NCBI GenBank assembly: GCA_963704455.1
Contig: OY969905.1
Coordinates: 1,302,001-1,366,000, forward strand
Reading direction: 5' to 3'
Source of the DNA: DASTCZ01 sp963704455
Lineage (GTDB): Bacteria > Acidobacteriota > Terriglobia > Acidiferrales > UBA7541
Length of the DNA: 64,000 bases
Below the pieces are notes generated by a model. The model made no database searches. It was not told the origin of the DNA and saw only the letters and a program-made list of their open reading frames with translations. Below are positions 52,181 through 61,674 of the stretch, piece by piece. Position numbers and translations under genes: made by a program. Position 1 is the stretch's first letter, and each line of letters starts with the position of its first letter.

Positions 52181-53344
52181 TCAAGCGCTCTGGGCTTTGC
52201 GGCGGAGGAAGGTCGGGACCTCGAGATCGTCGGCCTGAACCTCCTGAATGATTTCGGCGGTGGGCCGCGGGGCCTCACGCAAAACGTGCTCCGTCTGCGG
52301 ATCGCGCCCAGCCTTCCAGGTCTTCGGCAAGTAGGACGGCTTCTGCTGAACGGGCTTGCGCGCAACTTCGCGGAAGCCGGCGGCGATGACGGTGATTTTC
52401 ACGGACTCCTTCATCGCTTCGTCGAGAACCGCGCCAAAAATAATGTTTGCGTTTTCGTGCGCGGCCTTCTGGATGACGGTGCTCGCCTCGTGGACTTCAT
52501 GGAGATTGAGGCTCGACGAACCGCAGATGTTGATGAGAATTCCCTGCGCGCCTTGAATGGAATTGTCTTCGAGGAGCGGGCTGTTGATGGCGCGGTTGGC
52601 GGCGTCAATGGCGCGGTTCGAGCCGGACGCAACGGCCGTGCCCATGACAGCGTAACCCTGGCCGTGCATGATGGCTTTCACGTCGGCGAAATCGCGGTTG
52701 ATAATGCCGGGCACGGTGATGATGTCGCTGATGCCCTGCACGGCCTGCCGAAGAATATCGTCGGCGATGCGAAAGGCCTCGAAGAAACTCGTGCCGCGCT
52801 CGACGGTCTCCATCAGGCGCTCATTCGGAATCACGATGACGGTGTCCACGCAACTGACGAGTTCGGAGAGCGCGTGCTCGGCCTGCATCATGCGGCGCTT
52901 GCCCTCAAACGCGAAGGGCTTGGTGACGACAGCGACGGTGAGTGCGCCCAGTTCAGTGGCGAGTGAAGCGACAACGGGCGCGGCGCCGCTGCCGGTGCCT
53001 CCGCCGAGACCGGTGGTGATGAAGACCATATCGGAGCCTTCGAGAGCTTCGATGATTTTTTCGGTGTCTTCGAGCGCGGCCTTGCGGCCGATCTCAGGAT
53101 TGGCGCCGGCGCCGAGTCCCTTGGTGAGCTTGCTGCCAAGTTGAAGCTTTGAAGGCGCCTGAGATAGCTTGAGCGCCTGCAAGTCGGTGTTGGCGGCGAT
53201 GAATTCGACGCCTTCCACCTTCGCGCGGATCATGCGGTTTACGGCGTTGCAGCCGCCTCCGCCCACTCCAATGACGCGAATCTTCGCGCCTTGCAGGATA
53301 TCTTCGCTGAATGAAAGCCTGATTCCAGCGTCTTTCGGTGACAT
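52181..53344 (-). CDS. ftsZ: cell division protein FtsZ
   Basis: 387-residue tubulin homologue forming the Z ring. GTP-binding motif GGGTGSGAAPVVAS, VIGVGGGGCNAVNRMI at the N-terminus, T7-like NRDFADVKAIM, and the C-terminal conserved peptide DLEVPTFLRRK that binds FtsA. Linker is short. Last gene of the dcw cluster; 112 bases after ftsA and followed by a terminator. Confidence 0.98.
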   Translation of the reverse strand: MSPKDAGIRLSFSEDILQGAKIRVIGVGGGGCNAVNRMIRAKVEGVEFIAANTDLQALKLSQAPSKLQLGSKLTKGLGAGANPEIGRKAALEDTEKIIEALEGSDMVFITTGLGGGTGSGAAPVVASLATELGALTVAVVTKPFAFEGKRRMMQAEHALSELVSCVDTVIVIPNERLMETVERGTSFFEAFRIADDILRQAVQGISDIITVPGIINRDFADVKAIMHGQGYAVMGTAVASGSNRAIDAANRAINSPLLEDNSIQGAQGILINICGSSSLNLHEVHEASTVIQKAAHENANIIFGAVLDEAMKESVKITVIAAGFREVARKPVQQKPSYLPKTWKAGRDPQTEHVLREAPRPTAEIIQEVQADDLEVPTFLRRKAQSA

Positions 53345-53456
53345 AGTTCTCTCCCCCCAATTTGATCTTTAACCGCGTTCCGAACCGAAAGCCCGTCTGG
53401 GCTCCGCGCGATTCCGGCCCGGCAAATCCAAATCGTTCTTCAGTTTCTGGCTTCTG

Positions 53457-54668
53457 CTACTGGCCCGCGAACATCGCCTTAAGTTTTCCAACCAGCGTCG
53501 CCGGGCGCGCGGCGACCTGGCGCCGCGCCTTCGCACCGTAGAGCAACAGGCCAACGCTGGCGGAATACTCGGGCTGGGCAAATTCTTCCGGCAAACCGGG
53601 CAGGCTGCGCGGCGCGCCCACGCGCACGGGCAGCGAAAACATCCGGTCGGCCAATTCCGGCAAACCCAACAGACGAGCGCCGCCGCCGGTGAGGACAATT
53701 CCGGCGGGGATCATAGCGTCAAGTCCGGCGCGCTGCAATTCATCGCGGACGAGTGAGAGCAATTCCTGCGCGCGCGGCTCGACAATATCGTTCAACATTC
53801 GCGTGAAGACGGTGCGCGGCGGACGGTCACCGACGCTTCCGATTTCGATGGGCAGGTCTTCCGTGAGCAACTCGCGCCACGCGCAGGCGTAGTTGCGCTT
53901 GATGCGCTCGGCTTCCGGCACCGGCGTGCGCAGGCCAACGGCGAGATCATTCGTGAAATGGTCGCCGCCGATGGGGACGACTGCCGCGTGGCGCGCGACG
54001 CCTCCGGCGAAGACAACGAGGTCCGTGCTGCCGCCGCCGATATCGAGAAGGCAGCAGCCAAGTTCGCGTTCGTCCTGCGTGAGGCATGCCTCCGCGGCAG
54101 CGAGCGGCTCGAGGACGGTGTCCGCGACGATGACGCCGGCGCGATTGGCGGCGGTCACGAGGTTCTGCGAGGACGAAACCGCCGATGTCACGATGTGAAC
54201 ATTGACTTCCAAGCGCTGGCCGACCATCCCAATGGGATCGCGAATGTGGTTCTGCGCGTCGAGGAGAAACTCCTGCGGCAGAACGTGAATGATCTCGCGG
54301 TCATCGGGGAGGGTGATGGAGCGCGCAGCATCAATGGCGCGACGGACGTCGTCCTTCTGGACATCACGTGCGCGCTGGCCGAGGGTGATGCCTCCCCGGC
54401 TGTTGACACCCTTCACGTGGCTCCCCGCAACTCCAAGAATCGCCGATTCCACAGGCACTCCCGAGGCGCTTTCAGCCTCCTCAACCGCGCGGCGGATGGA
54501 ACTGACCGTCGCGTCAAGGTTGACGATGAGGCCCTTGCGCAGGCCCTTTGATTCGGCCGCGCCGAGCGCCACAAATCTCAAACCGTCATCATCGAGCTCG
54601 CCTACGAGAGCGCAAGTTTTCGTGCTGCCGATGTCGAGCCCGACTAAATACCGGTCTTTCTTTGCCAA
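53457..54668 (-). CDS. ftsA: cell division protein FtsA
   Basis: 403-residue actin-like protein that tethers FtsZ to the membrane. LVGLDIGSTKTCALVGE phosphate-1 loop, LLDIGGGSTDLVVF phosphate-2, SHVKGVNSRGG in the 1c domain, GIVLTGGGARLLGL adenosine motif, and a C-terminal amphipathic helix (LVGKLKAMFAG) after a basic linker. Upstream of ftsZ in the usual order. Confidence 0.97.
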   Translation of the reverse strand: MAKKDRYLVGLDIGSTKTCALVGELDDDGLRFVALGAAESKGLRKGLIVNLDATVSSIRRAVEEAESASGVPVESAILGVAGSHVKGVNSRGGITLGQRARDVQKDDVRRAIDAARSITLPDDREIIHVLPQEFLLDAQNHIRDPIGMVGQRLEVNVHIVTSAVSSSQNLVTAANRAGVIVADTVLEPLAAAEACLTQDERELGCCLLDIGGGSTDLVVFAGGVARHAAVVPIGGDHFTNDLAVGLRTPVPEAERIKRNYACAWRELLTEDLPIEIGSVGDRPPRTVFTRMLNDIVEPRAQELLSLVRDELQRAGLDAMIPAGIVLTGGGARLLGLPELADRMFSLPVRVGAPRSLPGLPEEFAQPEYSASVGLLLYGAKARRQVAARPATLVGKLKAMFAGQ

Positions 54669-54737
54669 TCCGCCGCCCCAACTTTCATGCCGCGTAACGC
54701 CCCTGCATGGGCAGCGCGCGGCGCAAATTCAACAAGT

Positions 54738-55688
54738 TCAACGAGTTTTTCCTGGACGAGCTGTGCCGCCGGCGCTGGAAGCCGCGGTCCTCGATTCGGG
54801 ATTGACCACGACCTGTTTGGAAAAACGCAGATCCACCGAATCAACGCGGCCCGCCGTGGCGCGCCACTGCGCAATGTTGTCCAGCAGCACACGAAACTTC
54901 GTTTCAAAATCCTTGTTGCCGAAGTGCACGAGCAATGGTCCCTGATCCTCGAGACCTGCAATCCCCATCTGACTGAGGCCGGCGAGCGTGGCGCGAACAT
55001 CGGATGCATCGGAGATATCCACTTCGCTCACGTGATCGGACGCGCCGGGCTTGAGCTGATTCATGCTGCGAAGCAGATCCGTGAATAGCCCCATGCGCAG
55101 CGCGCGCTGGCCCGCGGGAAGCGATTCACTGACGCCGCTTAGCACCGGAAAATGAAAATCGCCCTCGATGGGACGATCGAGAATTACGCCCTGCGCGTCA
55201 ATGAGCCCAATATCAGCGCCGGTGCGAAGGAATGCAACGGGCGTCCGCTCCACCAGCTCAACGCGGATGTGATTCGGCATGATACGCGAGACCACGGCGT
55301 GGTCCACCCAGGGAATGACTTCCAAACTCTGGCGCCGGTTGTCCAGCGGAATGCGAAGAATACTTTTTCCGACATCGCGCGAGAACTTTTCGACAACGGT
55401 CTGGCGCGTGATGTAACGGCTGCCGGTGACTTCAATCTGGTCGAGACTTTGAAGAGTGACGCGCGGTGAATAAAGGAAAAAGTCGCCTACCTCATAGAGA
55501 ACGAAGCCGCCGGCAATCAGAATTGCTCCGGCCAAAAGTATCCGGCGGTACGCAGGCCAGGTGCGCTTGCCGAATTTTCTTCGGCGCACCTCGACGGGCT
55601 TTTGCCGGCGAAGATAACGAGGTTCTTCGTCCGCCAAAACTTCCTGCGGAATCGCTTCCGGATCGGTTGCCGCGTTCGCTTTAACCAT
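54738..55688 (-). CDS. ftsQ: cell division protein FtsQ/DivIB
   Basis: 316 residues: cytoplasmic basic N-terminus (RRQKPVEVRRRKFGKRTWPA), one membrane helix (RILLAGAILIAGGFVLYEVG), a POTRA domain (QIEVTGSRYITRQTVVEKF, WVDHAVVSRIMPNHIRVEL) and the FtsQ beta-domain. It links early and late divisome proteins. Between murB (6-base gap) and ftsA (69-base gap) on the cluster transcript. Confidence 0.93.
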   Translation of the reverse strand: MVKANAATDPEAIPQEVLADEEPRYLRRQKPVEVRRRKFGKRTWPAYRRILLAGAILIAGGFVLYEVGDFFLYSPRVTLQSLDQIEVTGSRYITRQTVVEKFSRDVGKSILRIPLDNRRQSLEVIPWVDHAVVSRIMPNHIRVELVERTPVAFLRTGADIGLIDAQGVILDRPIEGDFHFPVLSGVSESLPAGQRALRMGLFTDLLRSMNQLKPGASDHVSEVDISDASDVRATLAGLSQMGIAGLEDQGPLLVHFGNKDFETKFRVLLDNIAQWRATAGRVDSVDLRFSKQVVVNPESRTAASSAGGTARPGKTR

Positions 55689-55694
55689 TCATTC

Positions 55695-56600
55695 CTACTT
55701 CCATACGATTACTTCCTCTTCGAGAACCACGCCATAGGTCTTGTGGACGCGTTCACGCACATCCGAGATGAGCGAAAGCATGTCCGAGGCAGAGGCATGC
55801 CCGGCGTTCACGAAAAAATTTGCGTGGCGGTCGCTGACGCGCGCATCGCCAACGTGATGTCCCTTGAGGCCCAGCTCATCAATCATCCGTCCGGCGCTCA
55901 CGCCCGGCGGATTCTTGAAAATACAGCCCGCGCTTTTCTGATTGAGCGGCTGGCTGGAACGCCGCTTCTCATTACAGATACGAATCCCGGAGAGAATATC
56001 GCGGAAGGGTTTGGAGGGTAGCTCCAGTTTCACCGAGAGCATAATATCATCGGGCGCGAAAGAAGTGTGACGATATTCAAAGGAAATTTGCTCACCCTTG
56101 AGGATTTCCAGGCTGCGGGCCGCGGCGCGGTAAAGCTCCACTTCTCGGACATAACTGCCAATCTGCGTTCCATATGCGCCCGCGTTCATGCGAAGAGCGC
56201 CGCCAACCGTGCCGGGGACTCCGATGAGGCCTTCCATGCCGCCGAGGTCGTGCTTAGCGCAGAAGGTGACCATGCGGCCTAGGTCGGCTGCGGCGTCCAC
56301 GAATGCAAAATTCCCTTCAAGACGAAATTCCGGGTCGGGCTTCACGAGATGAAGGACGATCCAGGGCAATTCGCCGTCGGCGATGAGCACATTTGTGCCA
56401 CCACCGATAAAACGGTGCGGATAGTTTGCCTCGTCGAGAAGCTTGACGAGTTCCGGCAGCGAGGCGTGGCGGTGGATTAGCAGGAAATCGGTCGTGCCGC
56501 CGATGCCGAGAGAGGTGCGCTCGGATAGCGCGGCGTCAGCGACGCGTTCGACGCCGAGGCCGGGCAGTGCGCCAAGTATTTTGGGGCTCTCAATCTTCAC
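55695..56600 (-). CDS. murB: UDP-N-acetylenolpyruvoylglucosamine reductase
   Basis: 301 residues, FAD enzyme reducing UDP-GlcNAc-enolpyruvate to UDP-MurNAc. LGIGGTTDFLLIHR, FIGGGTNVLIADGELP, GVPGTVGGALRMNAGAYG for FAD binding and SAGCIFKNPPG with the catalytic Ser; no type I insertion around the catalytic Tyr, so type II. Lies between murC and ftsQ. Confidence 0.96.
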   Translation of the reverse strand: MKIESPKILGALPGLGVERVADAALSERTSLGIGGTTDFLLIHRHASLPELVKLLDEANYPHRFIGGGTNVLIADGELPWIVLHLVKPDPEFRLEGNFAFVDAAADLGRMVTFCAKHDLGGMEGLIGVPGTVGGALRMNAGAYGTQIGSYVREVELYRAAARSLEILKGEQISFEYRHTSFAPDDIMLSVKLELPSKPFRDILSGIRICNEKRRSSQPLNQKSAGCIFKNPPGVSAGRMIDELGLKGHHVGDARVSDRHANFFVNAGHASASDMLSLISDVRERVHKTYGVVLEEEVIVWK

Positions 56601-56637
56601 TCAACAACCTCATTACTTCGGGCTGGTTCAAAAGGAC

Positions 56638-58044
56638 TCATTCCATCGTTCCGGTGGAAACTTTTGCGCTGAGGAGAATCGCCAGCTCGCCGATGGCACG
56701 GCCAACATTGCCAGCGCCGATAGTGAGAATGGCGTCTCCCGAGCGCGCTTCCTTGAGCACGTACTCAATTCCATCCTGCATCGAACTGCGATAGGCGAGG
56801 TTCTTGTGTCCGGCGGCGCGAATCGCGGCGACGAGCGCTTCGGCCGTGATGCCGGGAATCGGCTGCTCGCTCGCGGCGTAGATGTCTGTAATTACGAGAA
56901 CATCGGCCTGATTGAAGGCGCGGCAAAACTCATCCCACAGATGCATCGTGCGCGTAAAACGGTGCGGCTGAAAGAGCACGAGCAAACGATTGAACTTGCA
57001 CAACCGCGCGGCTTCGAGAGTGGCGCGAATTTCCGCAGGGTGATGGCCGTAGTCGTCAATCAAAGTGATTCCGTTGATGACGCCCTTCAGATCAAAACGG
57101 CGGCTAACTCCGGTGAAATTCGCGAGGCCTTCGCGGATTAGCTCTGCCGGAACGCTGAGATAAAGGGCAACGGCGGCCCCGGCAGCGGCGTTGCGGACGT
57201 TGTGGATGCCCGGTGGCGCGGGCAAGTGGAACATGCCGAGATCCTCGCCGCGATAGGTGAGGCGGAAATCGCTTTCGAGGCCGGTGTGCCCGATATCGGA
57301 GATGACGAGGTCGGCCTGGCCGGAAGTGCCGTAGGAAATCACGGGACGGCTTACGTTTGGAAGGATGGCCTGAACGTTTGGCTCATCGAGACAAAGGATG
57401 GCCGCGCCGTAAAATGGGACGCGGTTCACGAATTGAGTGAACGCGCCTTGGATTTCGTCGAGCGAGGCGTAGTGATCGAGATGCTCGCGGTCAATCGTGG
57501 TGACGACGGCAACGACTGGCGCCAGAAGAAGAAAGGTGCGGTCGCTTTCATCGGCTTCGACGACCATGTAATCTCCGCGTCCGAGACGCGCCGTGGTTCC
57601 TGCGGCGTTGACGCGGCCGCCGACGACGAATGTAGGATCAAGGCCTGCGGCCGCGAGGATGGCCGCGACCATTGAAGTCGTGGTCGTCTTGCCGTGAGCG
57701 CCCGCGACCGCGATGCCATATTTCAGGCGCATCAATTCGGCGAGCATTTCGGCGCGAGGGATGACGGGAATCTTGAGCTTGTGCGCTTCCAACAATTCCG
57801 GATTGTCGCGGCGGACCGCGGAGCTGACGACGATGACGTGCGCGCCAGCAACGTTTTCCGCGCGGTGGCCCTCGTAAATTTTTGCTCCCAGGTTTGCAAG
57901 GCGGTCGGTGATGCCAGAAAGCTTCGTGTCAGAGCCGGAGACGGCGTAGCCGAGCGTAAGCAGAACCTCGGCGATGCCGCTCATGCCGATGCCGCCGATG
58001 CCCACCATGTGAATGCGCTTGAAGTTGTGGAAGGAAACCATCAT
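56638..58044 (-). CDS. murC: UDP-N-acetylmuramate--L-alanine ligase
   Basis: 468 residues, Mur ligase adding L-Ala to UDP-MurNAc. N-domain VGIGGIGMSGIAEVLL, ATP loop AGAHGKTTTTSMVAAIL, central DREHLDHYASLDEIQGAF, and C-domain DDYGHHPAEIRATLEAAR. ATG overlaps the murG stop by four bases. Confidence 0.97.
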   Translation of the reverse strand: MMVSFHNFKRIHMVGIGGIGMSGIAEVLLTLGYAVSGSDTKLSGITDRLANLGAKIYEGHRAENVAGAHVIVVSSAVRRDNPELLEAHKLKIPVIPRAEMLAELMRLKYGIAVAGAHGKTTTTSMVAAILAAAGLDPTFVVGGRVNAAGTTARLGRGDYMVVEADESDRTFLLLAPVVAVVTTIDREHLDHYASLDEIQGAFTQFVNRVPFYGAAILCLDEPNVQAILPNVSRPVISYGTSGQADLVISDIGHTGLESDFRLTYRGEDLGMFHLPAPPGIHNVRNAAAGAAVALYLSVPAELIREGLANFTGVSRRFDLKGVINGITLIDDYGHHPAEIRATLEAARLCKFNRLLVLFQPHRFTRTMHLWDEFCRAFNQADVLVITDIYAASEQPIPGITAEALVAAIRAAGHKNLAYRSSMQDGIEYVLKEARSGDAILTIGAGNVGRAIGELAILLSAKVSTGTME

Positions 58045-59123
58045 GGCCGTGTCACCTGCTCGATCAGTCTAACGATGTCTTGCGTGGCCTGGGGCGCCGC
58101 AAACTGGCGGGCCTTCGCTGCCAGTCCGGCAATTTCATCCGGCTTGGCCAGCAGGCTCATGACTTCTTGAGCAAGCCGCGCGCCATTCAATTCGCTCTCC
58201 GGAAGCACGCGCGCAGCGCCCGCTCGCTCGAGCGCCTGCGCGTTGAGCAACTGGTGGCTATCCGCAGCGCCCGCGAACGGGATGAAAATCGCGGCGCGAC
58301 CGACGGCGGCAATTTCAGCGATAGTCGTCTGGCCGGCGCGGGAAATAACCAAGTCGGTCCAGCCAAACCGGTCAGGCATATCTGTGAGGAACGGCTCTAC
58401 TTGCGCAGTGAATTCGCACGCGAGATAAGCGGCGCGGACGTCTTCATATTCGCGCTCGCCGGTCTGGTGGACGATAAGAATCTCATTCATGCGTTCCTTC
58501 AATAGCGGAAGTGCTTCCTTCACGGCGCGGTTGATGGGGCGCGCACCCTGGCTGCCCCCGGTGATCAGGACTCGGAAAGGCGGCTCGAGCCTTCGCAGGG
58601 GGACATATTTAAATTCCGGGCGCACAGGGGTGCCTGTGACAACGGCTTTTTTACCTAACCGCCGGGCAGTTTCTTCATAGCCAACCGCAACCTTGGTGGC
58701 GTACTTTGTGAGGATTCGGTTGGTCAGGCCCGGCTGCGCGTTCGGCTCAAAAATCACTACGGGAATCCGGCGCATCGCCGCGGCCAAAAGAATGGGGCCT
58801 GCCGCATAGCCGCCCAGACCAAAGGCAACGTCAAAATGATGCCTGCGCAGGATCGCGCGCGAATCGATATAAGCGGGGCCGAGCATCGCCAAATTGCGCG
58901 CGAGTTTCATGCCGCCCATTCCCTTCAGTCCGGCCGAGCGAATATGTTCGAGCGGAATGCCCGTGGGCGGGACGAGCTTATTCTCGAGGCCGCGCTCCGT
59001 TCCCACGAACACAGCTTCCCTCTTTTCTCCAAGCGCCTGGCCATGGCGCAGCCATTCCTGCGCTACTGCAAGCGCCGGAAAAACATGACCACCCGTTCCT
59101 CCACCAGCGACTAGCATCTTCAT
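58041..59123 (-). CDS. murG: UDP-GlcNAc:lipid I GlcNAc transferase
   Basis: 360 residues from ATG 59123 (frame open to 59153). Converts lipid I to lipid II at the inner face of the membrane. VAGGGTGGHVFPALAVA (loop 1), LGGYAAGPILLAA, VLITGGSQGARPINRA and GWTDLVISRAGQTTIAEIAAVG are the GT28 motifs. Coupled to murC by ATGA. Confidence 0.96.
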   Translation of the reverse strand: MKMLVAGGGTGGHVFPALAVAQEWLRHGQALGEKREAVFVGTERGLENKLVPPTGIPLEHIRSAGLKGMGGMKLARNLAMLGPAYIDSRAILRRHHFDVAFGLGGYAAGPILLAAAMRRIPVVIFEPNAQPGLTNRILTKYATKVAVGYEETARRLGKKAVVTGTPVRPEFKYVPLRRLEPPFRVLITGGSQGARPINRAVKEALPLLKERMNEILIVHQTGEREYEDVRAAYLACEFTAQVEPFLTDMPDRFGWTDLVISRAGQTTIAEIAAVGRAAIFIPFAGAADSHQLLNAQALERAGAARVLPESELNGARLAQEVMSLLAKPDEIAGLAAKARQFAAPQATQDIVRLIEQVTRP

Positions 59124-59159
59124 GGCCTCGCGGCTTTCTCGTCTCCGCAGCACATCGGT

Positions 59160-60263
59160 TTAATTCGTCTGCTGACTGATATTCAAAAGCACGCCCGTGG
59201 CCAGCAGCATGACCACGAGGCTGGACCCGCCGTAGCTCATAAACGGTAGCGGGATTCCTTTCGTCGGCAACATGCCGAGCACTACGCACAAGTTGATCAG
59301 CGCCTGGCTTACGACCATTACCGTGACGCCGAGCGCGATGAGGCGCGCGAACGGGTCGAGCGACGCAATCGCCGCGCGAAGTCCGCGCCAGGCGTAAACG
59401 GCGAACAGACCCAACACAAGCACGCCACCGATAAAACCGAACTCTTCACAGAGGACAGCAAAGATAAAATCGGTATGAGCTTCGGGCAAGTAGAACAGCT
59501 TCTGCTTGCTTTCCATCAGGCCGACGCCTGTCAGACCGCCTGAACCGACCGCGATGAGCGATTGCAATAACTGGAACCCGCTGCGCTGCGGGTCAGCGTC
59601 CGGGTGACGGAAGCTTTCGAGACGGTGCAAACGCCACGGCACAAAGATAATCAAGTAAAGGACATACGGAGTAGTAAGCGCACAAGCGCCCGCGAGGTAG
59701 CGCATTGAGACTCCGGCGACAAAAAGCATCCCGAGCGCAATCAGGAAAATTTCGATTGCCGTTCCGAGGTCGGGCTGCTTGGCAATCAGCGCGACAACGA
59801 TCAGCACGGGAGCGAGCGCCGGGATAATCGTTTTCTTTAAATCATTGATGCTGGGGCCGCCCGGTCTCATGCGCCGTTCGAGGAACCATGCGAGGTATGC
59901 AATTACCGCGAGCTTGGCAAGTTCGGATGGCTGCAGACTGAACGAGCCGATGGAGATCCAACGATGGACGTCGTGGCGCCGGTCGAGAAAAAACACGCCG
60001 ACGAGCATAGCCAGCACGGCGAAGAGTCCGGTGAATACCACCGCGGGCTTGCGAAGTACGCGATAATCCACATTCATTACGAGAAGCATCACGCCCGCGC
60101 CCAGCGCGAGCCAGATGAGCTGGCGCAGCAAAAAGTAATAGGCGTGGCCGTGCTGCTCGCGCGCTGTGACGGCTGAGGCGCTGAAGACCATCACGGCGCC
60201 GACCAGACAAAGTACGACCGTGGAGAGGAACAGCCAGCGATCGGTTTCGAGTCTGCGTGGCAT
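59160..60263 (-). CDS. ftsW: SEDS glycosyltransferase FtsW
   Basis: 367 residues, about ten membrane helices. Septal peptidoglycan polymerase of the SEDS family. Signature segments: DYRVLRKPAVVFTGLFAVLA, LQPSELAKLAVIAYLAWFLE, KQPDLGTAIEIFLIALGMLF, and the C-terminal GIPLPFMSYGGSSLVVML. Partner class B PBP is not in the window. 36 bases before murG. Confidence 0.95.
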   Translation of the reverse strand: MPRRLETDRWLFLSTVVLCLVGAVMVFSASAVTAREQHGHAYYFLLRQLIWLALGAGVMLLVMNVDYRVLRKPAVVFTGLFAVLAMLVGVFFLDRRHDVHRWISIGSFSLQPSELAKLAVIAYLAWFLERRMRPGGPSINDLKKTIIPALAPVLIVVALIAKQPDLGTAIEIFLIALGMLFVAGVSMRYLAGACALTTPYVLYLIIFVPWRLHRLESFRHPDADPQRSGFQLLQSLIAVGSGGLTGVGLMESKQKLFYLPEAHTDFIFAVLCEEFGFIGGVLVLGLFAVYAWRGLRAAIASLDPFARLIALGVTVMVVSQALINLCVVLGMLPTKGIPLPFMSYGGSSLVVMLLATGVLLNISQQTN

Positions 60264-60275
60264 TATATGGTGCGC

Positions 60276-61670
60276 TTAACTCGCGCGTGCGCGGCCGCCC
60301 GCTGCGAGTTCCTCCTCAAGCAGGCGGACTCGCTGCTTGAAAACGCGCCCGCGATGCTCAAAATTGTGGAACTGATCAAAGCTGGCGCAGGCCGGCGCCA
60401 GGAGAACCGTGTCGCCAGGCTGGGCGAGCTCAGCGGCTCTCGAGACGGCTCGTTCGATTGTCCCGATGGACTCGATGCGAATTGCGCCCTGAATTTGCGA
60501 TTCAATTTTTTCAGCGGCAGCGCCGATGAGCAGAGCGACTTTTGCGCGCTGGCGAAGCGGTTCGCGCAGCAGCGTGAAGTCGCCGCCTTTATCTTTGCCG
60601 CCGAGGATGACGAGCAGGTTGCCCGGAAACGCGTCGAGCGCCTTCAGCGTGGCGTCAACATTTGTGGCCTTCGAGTCATTGTAATAATTGACGCCCTTTA
60701 TTTCCGCGACGAATTCGAGGCGGTGCTCGACTCCCGCGAAACTCCGCACGCCCGAGGCAATCGCGGAAGGACCAACACCGGCCAGGAACGCGGCTCCGGC
60801 GGCGGCCAGAACGTTTTCGACATTGTGCTCGCCGCGCAAGCCAATGTCGGCGCGGCGAAGCAGGACTGTTTCCAGGCCGTCGTCGCGTAAAACAATCACA
60901 GCGTCGCGGAGAAAAATCCCACGGGCGACGCGCTTGGTCCGGCTGAACCAGAAAACCCTCGGGCGCGAGGGAGCAAATTGCGCGGCGCCATCATCGTCCG
61001 CGTTAACAATCGCAGCGTCGGATTCGACTTGATTCTCGAAGAGCCGCGCCTTCGCCCGCCCGTAGACTTCGAGCGATGCGTGGCGGTCGAGATGGTCCGG
61101 CGTGACATTGAGAAGCAGCGCAATATTCGGGCGGAACTTGTCGATCAGTTCCAACTGGAAGCTGCTGACTTCGACGACGGTGACCGTGGCGTCGCTCGTT
61201 TCCGAGACGCGGGAAATCAGCGGCGTGCCGATATTGCCGGCCACGATTGTCGGAATATTCGCATTCTCCAGGATGTGAGCAATAAGAGATGTCGTCGTGG
61301 TCTTCCCATTCGATCCTGTGACGGCAACTAGCCGGCCGCTGAGGAACCGCGAAGCGAATTCGATTTCGCTCCAGACCGGAATTTTTGCGGCGCGCACGGC
61401 CTCGAGGTGCGCCATGTTGGCGGGCACGCCGGGACTGGGGATCACCAAATCCTGCGCGAGAAATGTTTCTTCGTGGTGTCCGCCCAATTCGAGCGCAACA
61501 CCTGCAGCGCGCAACTTTGCCGCGGTTTCGGCGATGTCCGCTTCGGCGCGCTCTTCGGTCGCAGTCACGCGTGCGCCTCGAGCGGCGCAGAAAAGCGCCG
61601 TGGCGATGCCCGTCCGCGCCAGCCCAACAACCAGGACGCGCTTGCCATCAAGTTCGATACCCGGTTTCAC
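60276..61670 (-). CDS. murD: UDP-N-acetylmuramoylalanine--D-glutamate ligase
   Basis: 464 residues, Mur ligase adding D-Glu. VVGLARTGIATALFCAARGA, ATP loop VTGSNGKTTTTSLIAHIL, NVTPDHLDRHASLEVYGRAK, and YNDSKATNVDATLKALDAF in the C-domain. Four bases after mraY and 12 bases before ftsW, so a single transcript. Confidence 0.97.
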   Translation of the reverse strand: MKPGIELDGKRVLVVGLARTGIATALFCAARGARVTATEERAEADIAETAAKLRAAGVALELGGHHEETFLAQDLVIPSPGVPANMAHLEAVRAAKIPVWSEIEFASRFLSGRLVAVTGSNGKTTTTSLIAHILENANIPTIVAGNIGTPLISRVSETSDATVTVVEVSSFQLELIDKFRPNIALLLNVTPDHLDRHASLEVYGRAKARLFENQVESDAAIVNADDDGAAQFAPSRPRVFWFSRTKRVARGIFLRDAVIVLRDDGLETVLLRRADIGLRGEHNVENVLAAAGAAFLAGVGPSAIASGVRSFAGVEHRLEFVAEIKGVNYYNDSKATNVDATLKALDAFPGNLLVILGGKDKGGDFTLLREPLRQRAKVALLIGAAAEKIESQIQGAIRIESIGTIERAVSRAAELAQPGDTVLLAPACASFDQFHNFEHRGRVFKQRVRLLEEELAAGGRARAS

Positions 61671-61674
61671 TCGT